Assembly: GCF_003096635.1 (NCBI RefSeq)
Contig: NZ_QEKV01000013.1
Coordinates: 1 to 32,661, forward strand
Direction of reading: 5' to 3'
Origin: Ezakiella coagulans
Lineage (GTDB): Bacteria > Bacillota > Clostridia > Tissierellales > Peptoniphilaceae
Length of the DNA: 32,661 bases
Part shown: in pieces, positions 1-9,176 of the stretch
Layout of the letters: every line of letters starts with the position of its first letter
Position numbering within the stretch: the stretch's first letter is position 1
Translations under genes and position numbers: made by a program
The notes under the pieces: model-generated
Databases searched by the model: none
The model's input: only the letters and a program-made list of their open reading frames with translations
Told to the model about the DNA's origin: nothing

Positions 1-32
1 TATGCACCTCCTTACTTGTGGTTTCTATTTTT

Positions 33-61
33 AGTATAGGATGTTTTGCGTATAAGTGCAA
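33..61 (-). promoter_or_regulatory. Promoter and RBS of a gene lying off the left edge
   Basis: On the minus strand, TTGCAC (56-61) and TATACT (33-38) are separated by 17 bases, and TAAGGAGGTG (5-14) is a strong Shine-Dalgarno sequence right at the window edge. The start codon would lie just outside the window. The promoter sits after the tandem terminators that end the protease transcript, so the off-window gene appears to be a separate unit. The -35 box is a poor match (3/6); the -10 is 5/6. Confidence 0.55.
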
Positions 62-76
62 TTTTTTTACATAAAA

Positions 77-110
77 ATATCTATGGAGGGTTTTACTCCC
101 CCATAGATAT
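77..110 (-). terminator. Second terminator-like hairpin behind the S8 protease gene
   Basis: ATATCTATGG (77-86) pairs with CCATAGATAT (101-110); GGG/CCC extends the stem inward. Read on the minus strand the hairpin is followed by TTTTTAT. It is the second hairpin after the protease stop codon, giving a tandem terminator. The same ten-base stem is reused in the terminator at 24288-24315. Confidence 0.6.
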
Positions 111-123
111 TATAGAGCCATAA

Positions 124-154
124 GAAAAAAGGAACCGGTTATAACCGGTTCCTT
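124..154 (-). terminator. Rho-independent terminator of the S8 protease gene
   Basis: A near-perfect palindrome with a 12-bp arm, AAGGAACCGGTT (129-140) against AACCGGTTCCTT (143-154), is followed on the minus strand by a run of six T (complement of 125-130). It begins 8 bases past the protease stop codon. Confidence 0.85.
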
Positions 155-161
155 AATCTCT

Positions 162-3100
162 CTAATGTTTTTCAACCCATTCAATAATCTTTTCGAGCAT
201 TACTGCAAGTTCTTCTCTTGTGAATTCACTTGTCGGGTTATATTTTTCCGTTGTTTCTCCCTCAATTAATCCGATTTTTGCCATTGCGATGATAGCATCT
301 CTGCTCCATGTTGGCAATTTGTCGAGATCTTTGTAGGATATTTCTTTTATTTCTTTCATTTGGATTCCACGGATTTTTAGGAATCTGTCAACTATGATTG
401 CAAGTTCTTGACGTGTTACGAGATTGTTTGCCTTAAATGTGCCATATTCATATCCCTTGATGAGACCTTGTGATTGTGCCCATTTTACTGCTTCTGCAAA
501 CCAATCTTTGTCTTTTACGTCTTTGAAGTTTTGAACAGTGTTAGTTGTTTGGTCTTTTGAGAGTCTTTTTAGTACTGTTGCAACCATTGCTCTTGTGATT
601 GGGAGTTCTCCTTCAAATTTTCCGTTGTCCATTCCTTTTAATACACCACGTGAGACAATGTTCATGATTGAACCTGCTTTTTCGTTTTCCGGCAGATCTG
701 CGAATGTTGCTGCAATTGTTGGTGCTGTTTCAACTATTCCGTAGTCTTTCTTTTCTTCAACAGGTTTTACTGTTTCAGTAGGTTTTGTTGTTTCTACCGG
801 TTTGTTTGTTTCTGCCGGTTTGGTTGTGTCTTTTACGATGTCTTTTGTCGGTGTTACCGGTTTGTTCGGTTTTGGTCTATATGGTCTGTGTGGTACTGAT
901 GGTTCTTCAGGAGTTGGAGTTGGGGTCGGTAGAGCCGGCTCGATTATGACTTTTTCCCAATCTGCAACCAGTGTGATGTTTTTTGTAACAGGTAATCTGA
1001 AGTTGTAAGTGACACTATCAAGTTTCCAACCTTTAAATCTATATCCGCTTCTTGAAGGTGCTAACGGTTCAATTGCTATTTCACCTTTATATACGGTTTG
1101 AGACGGAACAATTTTATCAGTTCCTGTTACAAAGCTTACAGTATATTTTTCATTTTCAACAAGTTTTCCATAAACAGTTATAGATTTTTCAATCGATTTT
1201 TCAAAGTCAAACTTTTCTTCAAATGCAGCATCTTTAAACCATCCGTCAAAATGGAAATGTTCCTTTTCCGGCATTTCGAAAGGCTCTACTTTTTCACCTG
1301 CATTAACTGCAACAGAGTGAATAATCTTATTGTCAACTATGAATATTACATCGTATTGAACATTTTCAAGTTCCATAATGTCAGAAATCTTGAGGTTCAA
1401 ATCCGAAGTTCTGATTTCGATTTCTTCAAAACTTGCATTTTCATCTTCATAAGTTTCTATTGCCTTTAAAAGCGAATCATCAAATGCTTTTTTCATTTCT
1501 TCTGACGCGTTTTTATACTTTTCGCCGTTCTTAATCTTTTCGCCCTTATCAATAACTTCTTTCAAAAGACTTTTGTCAAGTGCGATTATTTCAACTTTCA
1601 CACCGTCACTCATCTTCATACTGTGTTGTTGTTGATAAACAAGTATTACGTCGTCTTTTTTCAGTTCATCGAGTGCAATTGAGAACTTTCCGTCTTCATT
1701 TACACGACCCGCTGAAATGAGATCCGTTATTTCTTCCTCATTCACAGTATAGAATATATTTGCACCTTTTATACCTTCACCGCTTATAAATTTATCGTTT
1801 ACAAATGCTTTATTAACCGTTGGGACATCTGTTTTTTCTTCAGGAATAACGTCACCACTCAATGCATTATAAGTTTTATTAATCTCGTCTTCAGCGTTTT
1901 TTACTTCTTCTTCAGTCTTTGTTTTAGCATTCAAAATTTCACTTGCCTTTGCAATTGCAAATTGATATGCATCTTTTTCTTCACTCTTTGCATCAATAAA
2001 TTTTTTCGAAGCCATAACCTCATTAAACTTGTCAACAAGTTCTTGAAGTGCTGTTGTGTCAACAGGTTTTACCCCATTTAATTTGTTTATCGAAAGTTTG
2101 ATTTCTTTGATAGCATTTTTAAGTTCATCTTCTGTCGCATCGCTCTTTTTTAAAATATCTTCACCCGCTTGAACAGCCTTATCATATTTCGCTATGTTTT
2201 CAGGATCCGCATATTTATATTTGTCGCTATTATTTACATTATTCTCATCGTCAATCAAATCTTTTAATTGTTTCTTGAGTCCGTCATTCGAAGCTTTCTT
2301 AAGCACAAGTTTAAACACATGCTCACTATTCTTATTTTCCTTTGTCAATTCAAAATCCGCTTTAATGGTTGAGCCGTACAAATCGTACTTTTCAGCACTA
2401 TTCCATCCGTTGTCAAGCTTTATATTGTGTTTTCCAAGTTTAACTTCTTTGACCTCATTACTTTTAATTATTATTCTTCCATCAATCGTTGCCGTCAATT
2501 CTTTTTCAAACGGTGTTTCTATTCCTCCATCAACTTCAACAAGCGTAAACTTTACAGTTCCCATTTCATAAACAGTATTGTCTATTACATCAAAACTTAA
2601 ATCTACATATCCACTTTCATTAGGATCGATCAGAATCGGCATTGACTTTGAGAATATGAACTCATAGGTTGTTTTTCCGCGAACTTCACCTTCGAACTTA
2701 TAGTTGCCTTTTCCTAAAGTTGTAGTCCATTTTGTTGTTGAGAACCAACCGCCATCGTCATATTTAAGCTTTTCTTTGTCTCCTGTTTCAAGATTTGTTA
2801 CATATAAATCTATATCTTCATTTTTAACTCCTGCGGTATCCCCCGGTTTTATAGTTACCTCTGTACGCGGAATCTTTTTAAATGGTACCTCAATTTTAAC
2901 ATCTTTATTCGCTTCACTAACTTCAAAAGAAATTTCCTTTTCTCCCTCAAGAGTGTATTCTTCATCTTTATATGAAATAACTATTAATTTATATTTTCCA
3001 AATTTAATCTTATCGAAATTTTTGACTTCTTTTCCATTTTCGTTAACCACCTTAAATTCCATGCCCGGTGATCTATAATCATTTGACTTTCCTGAGACTT

Positions 3101-6100
3101 TTAGCGTTCCATAAAGTTCAGGAGAAATTGTATATTCGGCATTATACTGTTCCCCATTATAACCCATGTCAAAAACGTCAATCTTTACATCTGAAAGCTC
3201 TACATCTTCAGGAACTTCAAAAGATAATTTTGAGAATTTAAACTCATAATCAAGAATTCTATCACCTGCACTAACAACTATGTCTCTTAATTCCGTTTCA
3301 TTTTCAACAATTTTCATGCTGTATATGCGAGTTCCTTCATCATAAGACATGTCAGTAACTTTTGGAGCAGTTTTATCAATATAAAAAACTATATCCTTCG
3401 AAACTTCAGGATAATATTCTCCGACACCTTTAAATGCCTTTCCATAAATCCTTAAGGTGTATTTTCCTTCTTCGAGTTTTCTTACAGAAAGTGCTCTCAA
3501 TGCATAGAATCCAATTGCACCGTATGCTCCGTCAGGATCGTCAGGTACATCCGAAATATTTGAAGGATGGTCACCTAAAGAACTCTTAAGCACCACTGCA
3601 TTTTTCTCATTTAAAATTTCCGCTCTAAAGCTTCCACCCCTTGTTGCGACAATATATGGATTAAATTCATCATATTTACCGTCAACATTAGGTGAAATAA
3701 CAATATCCTCAAAAATCGGACTCGGTTCTTTTTCCGTATTCTTATTCTTGTCTATCTCATCGAAATTTTTAATTCCGGCGATAACATACTTTTTAAGTCC
3801 CGGATTTTCAGTATCCAATCCAAAATTTGTCTCTATATGTGTTGAAAATCTAAACCATGGTCTAGTACTTGTCTTAATATTCCAATACATTGGCTTTTCT
3901 TCGTTGAAATCAAAATCATACACCGGCTTTTCAATCGATGGTATTGTTTCATATTCACCCCTAAATGAAACAAACGGGAATGATATTTCCATATCGTTTT
4001 GATCTCTTAGATGAATAAATCCGTCTATAAAAGCACCATTTTTAAAATCAGATATTTTATCCAAATTTTGTAAAGGAATATTTAATACAATATCTTTTTC
4101 TTGACCCGGTTCAAGTTCAAATATATCGTTTTCAAGAGTTTCGGTAAAAAGTTCTTCCGGTCTTCTCTTCATAACCTTTTTGTCCCTTGCTTCAATTGTA
4201 GCTTGAATTGAAGGAGTGATTTTCTTTCTTTTGCTTGACCAGTTTTTAACTGTCAAATTAAGTGTAAGCGAATCCTTGACATTCCCTACAAATTTTGATG
4301 GAACTCTCGTGTCTGTATCGACAACTGTGAAATCAATCGAAAGTGCTTCTTTGACATTAAGCATACCTGCTCCTTGTCGTCTCGGCGATGTGACGGCACC
4401 CGTTTTAATATCGTTGTGCGGCACAGCTGAGTTCATTAAAATAATCTTTGTGAGCTCCGCCTTGCTCTTTGCTGACTTGAACAAATCTTCGTTAAGTCTT
4501 TTTCTTAAAACCCCGATTGCTCCTGTTACATGCGGCGTTGCCATAGACGTACCACTCATATCTCCAAATGTATTGCCCATTGTTTGTGTCGAGTAAATAT
4601 GACCGCCCGGTGCAGAAATATCCGGCTTCATATAGCCGCCTGATGTAAGACCCCAGTTCGAAAATGCACTGAACTCACCATAGACTGGATTTTCTACTTC
4701 TCTCTCTTTCATATCAATGTGAATAGTTTTCTTGCTTGATTCTATCATCTTTTCCCCAGTTGAAAGTTCAACCAAAATCGCTGGAATCGGATGGTTGTCA
4801 ATAAGCATAGAAAGCATACCCTTAACATTGTTATAAACAATTACCCCGATTGCTCCTGCATCAGCAGCATTTAAAATCTTTTCGTTGAAAGAAATCGTTC
4901 CACGTTTTACAAGTGCAATCTTGCCTGAAACATCTTTACCATCAAAATCTGAAGTCTTTCCTATACCACATTCGACATATTCATAGTCACCCGCAGAATA
5001 CTTAGCATCGCCAGCAGCACTGAAAATATAATTCCTTCCATTTAGAGTAACAAAAGCAGCGTTCATCATCTTATTTTCAAGAGATGCAACTGTAATCGCA
5101 TTTCTTACATTTCCCGGAGTTGCAATAGTCCCGAAATCCGGAGTGTCAATATTTAAATTTCCTTGATACTCCCCTTCATTTCCGGCAGCAATAATGAAAT
5201 TCGTATCCTTGGCATAACCATTGTCAACAATTTCTCTTACCTTGCCTTCTGTGCTTTCGCCGACGGCTTTTCTTCCACCCAAACTCATATTAACGGCATC
5301 GGCATCCATAGCTATAGCATCTGTCATAGCTCTTGAATACACCCAACCGGATGTGGAGCCTTTTGACATAACATTCATCATAAGAAGCTGGGCTTCCGGT
5401 GCAACGCCCCTCCACAACTTATTACCTATTGCCACCTTATTTCCTGCAACGGTACCACTTACGTGTTGACCGTGTGCTTCCTTTTCTTTTTCCGAATTCA
5501 AATCATAACTGTTTGTTTGATAATTCCATCCGAAAGGAACCTTTGACGACCTGAATAACTCACTAGCTTTGCCCTTAACAGAAAACCCTTCTGCACTAAT
5601 ATAATTTTCAATATCCTTAATTGAAAGTCTCGGCTTCGTCCCTAATGAAAGATAAAATGCCTCGTGTGTAGGATCCATATTCCCATCAATAATCGCAAGC
5701 ACACTACCTTCTCCATTGTACTTGTTTAAAAGATCGGTATTGTTTCCAATCATATCATTTGACGAAATCATCATGCTCTTTTCAACTCTCGGCTCTGACC
5801 AATCTTTGAAAAGCATCTCACTGCTTCCTATACCACGAGCAGCTTCGAGCTCTTCATTTTTATAAATTTTCTTGATAAAATCCAAGTTCTCCAAAAGTTT
5901 CTTTTCATCTGAAGTAGCCTTAATAAGAAAACTTGGTAAGTATAAATAAATTCTATCAATGATTTCAATATCCTTTGATACCTTATTTATTTCTTCTTCG
6001 TATAATTTAAAAACCTCTTCCGCTATAGTCTTAGCCGTCTTTAAATCTCTATGTGTAAGTGCCTCTCTATAATTTGAATTAGATAAATCAACATTCAAAT

Positions 6101-6254
6101 CAACAATATATTCCTCTCGTTGAACAGCGTTCGTATTTTGCGAAATAAAAACACTCTCTTGAACATCGTTCGAGTTTGCTGAAATAAATAATCCCGCAAA
6201 TACATTTAAAGCTAAAAATAATGCTACGAGAAATGCTAAACGTTTACTATTCAT
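162..6254 (-). CDS. Cell-surface S8 (subtilisin/C5a peptidase-like) serine protease with SLH anchor
   Basis: A 2030-residue secreted endopeptidase. The start is ATG at 6254: TAAGGAGGTT (6261-6270) lies 6 bases upstream, whereas an in-frame ATG at 6281 is upstream of this RBS. Residues 1-26 form a signal peptide, followed by a propeptide-like stretch (about 40-150). The subtilase triad is visible as Asp190 (IIDGNMD), His261 (HGQHVSG) and Ser570 (GTSMATPHV), with a PA-type insert at about 400-510 between His and Ser. Then come Fn3-like beta regions as in C5a peptidases and lactocepins, three FIVAR-like helical repeats (about 1328-1630), two InlB/Listeria-Bacteroides-type repeats ending GWF and GWK (about 1630-1765), a Pro/Thr linker (about 1765-1840) and three SLH repeats to the C-terminus. 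SLH repeats usually bind pyruvylated secondary wall polymer. It has its own strong promoter and tandem terminators. The neighbouring opp operon suggests that it feeds peptide uptake. Substrate unknown. Confidence 0.93.
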   Translation of the reverse strand: MNSKRLAFLVALFLALNVFAGLFISANSNDVQESVFISQNTNAVQREEYIVDLNVDLSNSNYREALTHRDLKTAKTIAEEVFKLYEEEINKVSKDIEIIDRIYLYLPSFLIKATSDEKKLLENLDFIKKIYKNEELEAARGIGSSEMLFKDWSEPRVEKSMMISSNDMIGNNTDLLNKYNGEGSVLAIIDGNMDPTHEAFYLSLGTKPRLSIKDIENYISAEGFSVKGKASELFRSSKVPFGWNYQTNSYDLNSEKEKEAHGQHVSGTVAGNKVAIGNKLWRGVAPEAQLLMMNVMSKGSTSGWVYSRAMTDAIAMDADAVNMSLGGRKAVGESTEGKVREIVDNGYAKDTNFIIAAGNEGEYQGNLNIDTPDFGTIATPGNVRNAITVASLENKMMNAAFVTLNGRNYIFSAAGDAKYSAGDYEYVECGIGKTSDFDGKDVSGKIALVKRGTISFNEKILNAADAGAIGVIVYNNVKGMLSMLIDNHPIPAILVELSTGEKMIESSKKTIHIDMKEREVENPVYGEFSAFSNWGLTSGGYMKPDISAPGGHIYSTQTMGNTFGDMSGTSMATPHVTGAIGVLRKRLNEDLFKSAKSKAELTKIILMNSAVPHNDIKTGAVTSPRRQGAGMLNVKEALSIDFTVVDTDTRVPSKFVGNVKDSLTLNLTVKNWSSKRKKITPSIQATIEARDKKVMKRRPEELFTETLENDIFELEPGQEKDIVLNIPLQNLDKISDFKNGAFIDGFIHLRDQNDMEISFPFVSFRGEYETIPSIEKPVYDFDFNEEKPMYWNIKTSTRPWFRFSTHIETNFGLDTENPGLKKYVIAGIKNFDEIDKNKNTEKEPSPIFEDIVISPNVDGKYDEFNPYIVATRGGSFRAEILNEKNAVVLKSSLGDHPSNISDVPDDPDGAYGAIGFYALRALSVRKLEEGKYTLRIYGKAFKGVGEYYPEVSKDIVFYIDKTAPKVTDMSYDEGTRIYSMKIVENETELRDIVVSAGDRILDYEFKFSKLSFEVPEDVELSDVKIDVFDMGYNGEQYNAEYTISPELYGTLKVSGKSNDYRSPGMEFKVVNENGKEVKNFDKIKFGKYKLIVISYKDEEYTLEGEKEISFEVSEANKDVKIEVPFKKIPRTEVTIKPGDTAGVKNEDIDLYVTNLETGDKEKLKYDDGGWFSTTKWTTTLGKGNYKFEGEVRGKTTYEFIFSKSMPILIDPNESGYVDLSFDVIDNTVYEMGTVKFTLVEVDGGIETPFEKELTATIDGRIIIKSNEVKEVKLGKHNIKLDNGWNSAEKYDLYGSTIKADFELTKENKNSEHVFKLVLKKASNDGLKKQLKDLIDDENNVNNSDKYKYADPENIAKYDKAVQAGEDILKKSDATEDELKNAIKEIKLSINKLNGVKPVDTTALQELVDKFNEVMASKKFIDAKSEEKDAYQFAIAKASEILNAKTKTEEEVKNAEDEINKTYNALSGDVIPEEKTDVPTVNKAFVNDKFISGEGIKGANIFYTVNEEEITDLISAGRVNEDGKFSIALDELKKDDVILVYQQQHSMKMSDGVKVEIIALDKSLLKEVIDKGEKIKNGEKYKNASEEMKKAFDDSLLKAIETYEDENASFEEIEIRTSDLNLKISDIMELENVQYDVIFIVDNKIIHSVAVNAGEKVEPFEMPEKEHFHFDGWFKDAAFEEKFDFEKSIEKSITVYGKLVENEKYTVSFVTGTDKIVPSQTVYKGEIAIEPLAPSRSGYRFKGWKLDSVTYNFRLPVTKNITLVADWEKVIIEPALPTPTPTPEEPSVPHRPYRPKPNKPVTPTKDIVKDTTKPAETNKPVETTKPTETVKPVEEKKDYGIVETAPTIAATFADLPENEKAGSIMNIVSRGVLKGMDNGKFEGELPITRAMVATVLKRLSKDQTTNTVQNFKDVKDKDWFAEAVKWAQSQGLIKGYEYGTFKANNLVTRQELAIIVDRFLKIRGIQMKEIKEISYKDLDKLPTWSRDAIIAMAKIGLIEGETTEKYNPTSEFTREELAVMLEKIIEWVEKH

Positions 6255-6367
6255 ATAGATAACCTCCTTAATTGTCCACAAAACTCGTTTAAATAATCCC
6301 CCCCTTAAAACTACAAAGATATCAAGTGAATAATCACATCGTGGACTTTATACCTTTATCCAACTAA

Positions 6368-6396
6368 ATTATACCATTAATTGCTACATTTGTCAA
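6368..6396 (-). promoter_or_regulatory. Strong sigma-A promoter for the S8 protease
   Basis: Minus strand: TTGACA (6391-6396), a 17-base spacer and TATAAT (6368-6373), with TGG directly before the -10 (extended -10). Both boxes are perfect consensus. Predicted leader is about 107 nt to the ATG at 6254. I see no riboswitch-like fold in the leader. Confidence 0.85.
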
Positions 6397-6913
6397 TATG
6401 TTTTCGTTATATATCTTCGTTATTTCACAGGACCTATTTGTCTTAATAAAGAGTTAACTTAAAAATTTCTGTTATGATATATTTAATTAATCATTTTTAT
6501 TGAAATAAAAAATTAAAATATTGTTTTATTCGTCAATTCTTTTTGCTAAATAATATCAAACTAATGTTAGTATGTGAAAGTTAAAATATGTCGGAATACT
6601 TGTAATTTAGATTTTACCGACATTATATATTTTTATATGTAAATATTAAGGCATTGTGTGGATAGATTGAAACGTGCTTTACGTAGTTTTAAAAATATTA
6701 TGTAGACATTTGCAAGGTGTTGTCACAAAGGTCGATAAGTCAGTTTTATTTATTGCTAAATGGAATCAACCACAATCATGTCTTTACTACTATCCCATTC
6801 GTTGGGATAGTGAAACAACGCTACGACTGTGCTTGCAACATCATATATTCTAAAATCTTTATGCCAAAATATCCGAAAATCTTCGACCGTAATTTTCTAA
6901 TATGATTTTACAC
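6397..6913. other. AT-rich gene-free stretch with weak inverted repeats
   Basis: No credible gene on either strand. It holds a 7-bp inverted repeat, ATGTCGG (6588-6594) with CCGACAT (6617-6623), and a perfect 9-bp hairpin, ACTATCCCA (6789-6797) with TGGGATAGT (6803-6811), loop TTCGT. The part from about 6718 to 6840 has the feel of a decayed relative of the palindromic repeats elsewhere in the window, but I could not align it firmly. The 62-residue ORF at 6717-6905 has no RBS and looks random. Confidence 0.45.
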
Positions 6914-6940
6914 AAAAAAAGAACCGGCATTTACCGGTTC
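6914..6940 (-). terminator. Terminator-like hairpin beyond the opp operon
   Basis: GAACCGG (6921-6927) pairs with CCGGTTC (6934-6940), loop CATTTA. On the minus strand it is followed by seven T (complement of 6914-6920). It could catch read-through from oppF after the first terminator and the B1 repeat. Its GC core resembles the terminator at 129-154. Confidence 0.65.
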
Positions 6941-6952
6941 ATATGTTACACA

Positions 6953-7079
6953 AATTTGCGAGCATATTTTGATGAGATGCACCGTAAACTCAATTTTTGA
7001 TTGCGAAGGTGTGCTCATTTGCACTCCGAGCAATCAAATAATTGAAGTTTGCAAGCAGGTCGCAAAATAGGTCGCAAAT
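6953..7079 (+). repeat. Type B palindromic repeat, copy B1
   Basis: 127 bp bounded by AATTTGCG and CGCAAAT. Nested pairing: TATTTTG with CAAAATA near the ends, AAACTCAATT with AATTGAAGTTT (one bulge), TTGATTGC with GCAATCAA, and apical GTGC with GCAC. It matches copy B2 (32263-32389) almost base for base. Differences fall mainly in the apical loop (TCATTT versus TCAAGT) and in the outer left arm. It shares termini, but not its core, with type A. No coding capacity. Confidence 0.8.
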
Positions 7080-7109
7080 CAAGCGTTTATCGCGAAAAGG
7101 ACCGCAAAT
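7080..7109 (+). repeat. Orphan right arm of a type A repeat
   Basis: Directly after B1 lies CAAGCGTTTATCGCG followed by AAAAGGACCGCAAATA, which matches the right arm of type A copies A2 and A3 (AAGTGTTTATCGCG...CCGCAAAT). No left arm or core of type A precedes it; a type B element stands in that place, so the locus is chimeric. Confidence 0.7.
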
Positions 7110-7115
7110 AGATAT

Positions 7116-7141
7116 TTAAAAGCACCTGAGGAATCAGGTGC
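7116..7141 (-). terminator. Terminator of the opp operon
   Basis: GCACCTGA (7122-7129) pairs perfectly with TCAGGTGC (7134-7141), loop GGAA, followed on the minus strand by TTTTAAAT. It begins about 10 bases after the oppF stop codon. Confidence 0.8.
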
Positions 7142-7150
7142 CTATAAGTT

Positions 7151-8125
7151 CTATAAATTTTTTCCGTCATACAGATGGCAAGCCACAAAGTGTTCAGGTT
7201 TAACTTCACGTAGACGTGGGTTTTCCTTTCTACAGATGTCCATGCATTTCGGGCAACGGCCTGCAAATTTACATCCCGGTGGAACGTTAATCGGAGACGG
7301 AACTTCGCCTTCGATTCTGATTCTCTTATTTTGTCTGCCGACATGTGGATCCGGAACAGGTATTGCAGAGATCAATGCTTGTGTGTATGGGTGCAAGCTG
7401 TCTTCGTAGATCATGTCCGCTTGAGCAAGTTCTGCAACGCTTCCAAGATACATTACAGCGATTCTGTCACTGATGTGTTTTACCATTGAAAGGTCGTGAG
7501 ATATGAACATGTATGTTAATCCCATTTCGTTTTGCAATTTGTTCAAGAGGTTTACGATTTGAGCTTGAATTGATACGTCAAGAGCCGAAATCGGTTCGTC
7601 GCAAACGATAAATTCAGGTTCAACAGCAAGGCTTCTTGCGATACCTACACGTTGTCTTTGTCCCCCTGAAAGTTCGTGCGGGAAACGAGCTCCGTGTTCT
7701 TTATTAAGTCCGACAATGTTTAAGAGTCTGTCAATCTTATTTTGTCTTTCTTCTTCAGTCATTTTGAAGTGGACATCCATACCTTCAGCAATAATACTTC
7801 CGATAGTCATTCTCGGGTCAAGTGATGCGTACGGGTCTTGGAATATATATTGAGCTTTCTTTTTGAAGTCGAATCTTTCTTTTTTATTCATTGAGTGAAT
7901 ATCTTTACCTTCATAAAGAACTTGTCCTTTTGTTGCATCATACATTCCAAGGACAGTTCTTCCGCATGTTGTTTTACCGCATCCTGATTCTCCAACTACT
8001 CCGAATGTTTCTCCTTTGTAGATATTGAATGTGACATCATCAACTGCTTTAAGGACTAGGTTTCTGCCAACATTAAAGTGTTTGCTCAAATCTTTTACTT
8101 CTATTAATACGTTTTTCTTATCCAT
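7151..8125 (-). CDS. oppF: Oligopeptide ABC importer, ATP-binding protein OppF
   Basis: One of the two ATPases that power peptide import through OppBC. It is 324 residues from ATG at 8125, with RBS AGAAGGTGG 8 bases upstream; an in-frame ATG at 8155 would lie inside oppD and lacks a better RBS. Visible motifs: Walker A GESGCGKTT, Q-loop in YIFQDPYASLDP, signature LSGGQRQRVGIARSLA, Walker B FIVCDEPISALD and the switch His in ISHDL. The C-terminal oligopeptide-transporter extension carries the Cys-rich CKFAGRCPKCMDIC. Its ATG overlaps the oppD stop as TAATG, so translation is probably coupled. Last gene of oppABCDF. The OppF/DppF split rests on gene order; the exact peptide range cannot be read from sequence. 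Confidence 0.92.
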   Translation of the reverse strand: MDKKNVLIEVKDLSKHFNVGRNLVLKAVDDVTFNIYKGETFGVVGESGCGKTTCGRTVLGMYDATKGQVLYEGKDIHSMNKKERFDFKKKAQYIFQDPYASLDPRMTIGSIIAEGMDVHFKMTEEERQNKIDRLLNIVGLNKEHGARFPHELSGGQRQRVGIARSLAVEPEFIVCDEPISALDVSIQAQIVNLLNKLQNEMGLTYMFISHDLSMVKHISDRIAVMYLGSVAELAQADMIYEDSLHPYTQALISAIPVPDPHVGRQNKRIRIEGEVPSPINVPPGCKFAGRCPKCMDICRKENPRLREVKPEHFVACHLYDGKNL

Positions 8126-9168
8126 TAATATCCACCTTCTCTCATATCTTGCCAATCAATATTTCCGGCATATTCATGTTCAAGCCAGCACCATGAGCGG
8201 TGTGTATCTGAGTGGTGTGTGCATTGTGGTGCAATTTTTTTACAAATTTCCATCGCACGTGAACATCTCGGTGCAAATGGGCATCCATGAAGTGGAAGAA
8301 GTAGATCCGGAGGTGTTCCTCCAAGGGCTCTAAGTTCTTCGTTCTTTTGGTGAACTTTCGGAACTGAGTTTAGAAGTGCCCAAGTGTATGGGTGACGTGA
8401 TTCGTAGAATATTTCGTCTGTAGTTCCTTCTTCAATTATGCTTCCGGCATACATTACTTGAATTCTGTCTGCAAAGTTTGCAACAACACCCAAATCGTGT
8501 GTAACAAGTATAACAGCAGTGTGCATTTGTTCCTTAAGTTCTTTTATAAGGTCAAGGATTTGTGCTTGAATTGTTACGTCAAGAGCTGTTGTCGGTTCGT
8601 CTGCGATAAGAAGTTCCGGTGAGCATGAAAGAGCCATAGCAATCATAACTCTTTGTCTCATTCCACCTGAAAGTTCATGTGGATAACTTTTTAAACGTTT
8701 TTCAGGTTCAGGAATTTGAACCATGTCAAGGAGTCTTACAGCTTCTTTCTTTGCGTCAGCTTTTGAAAGATTCCTATGAATTTTAAGAGCTTCTGTAATT
8801 TGGAAGCCGATTGTTAAAACAGGGTTTAAACTTGTCATCGGGTCTTGGAAAATCATTGCAATTTCTCCACCGCGAAGTTGTGTAAGTCTCTTTCCCTTCA
8901 TATCCATGACGTTTTCACCGTCATACATTATTTTACTATCTTTTTTTATTTCTGATGAATCCTTTGGAAGTATTCTCATAAGAGCTTTTGCAGTAACTGA
9001 TTTACCGCATCCGGATTCACCTACAAATGCCAATGTTTCCCCTTTGTTTAAGTGGAAGTTAAGCCCTCTGACAGCTTTTACTTCACCCGCGTAAGTATGA
9101 AACGAAACGCTGAGATTTTGAACATCGAGCAAAAGTTTTGAATCATTATTCTTTGTTTTATTCTCCAT
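8125..9168 (-). CDS. oppD: Oligopeptide ABC importer, ATP-binding protein OppD
   Basis: A 347-residue ATPase of the peptide/nickel transporter family, partner of OppF. Visible motifs: Walker [17 protein letters not shown]-loop [11 protein letters not shown], signature [16 protein letters not shown], Walker [15 protein letters not shown] and switch VTHDLGVVA. The C-terminal extension has the Cys cluster [14 protein letters not shown] found in OppD/DppD proteins. It starts 8 bases after the oppC stop with only a weak RBS (AGAGAGAA), and ends as TAATG with oppF. Length and architecture are normal for OppD. Confidence 0.92.
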   Translation of the reverse strand: MENKTKNNDSKLLLDVQNLSVSFHTYAGEVKAVRGLNFHLNKGETLAFVGESGCGKSVTAKALMRILPKDSSEIKKDSKIMYDGENVMDMKGKRLTQLRGGEIAMIFQDPMTSLNPVLTIGFQITEALKIHRNLSKADAKKEAVRLLDMVQIPEPEKRLKSYPHELSGGMRQRVMIAMALSCSPELLIADEPTTALDVTIQAQILDLIKELKEQMHTAVILVTHDLGVVANFADRIQVMYAGSIIEEGTTDEIFYESRHPYTWALLNSVPKVHQKNEELRALGGTPPDLLLPLHGCPFAPRCSRAMEICKKIAPQCTHHSDTHRSWCWLEHEYAGNIDWQDMREGGY

Positions 9169-9176
9169 ATTTCTCT

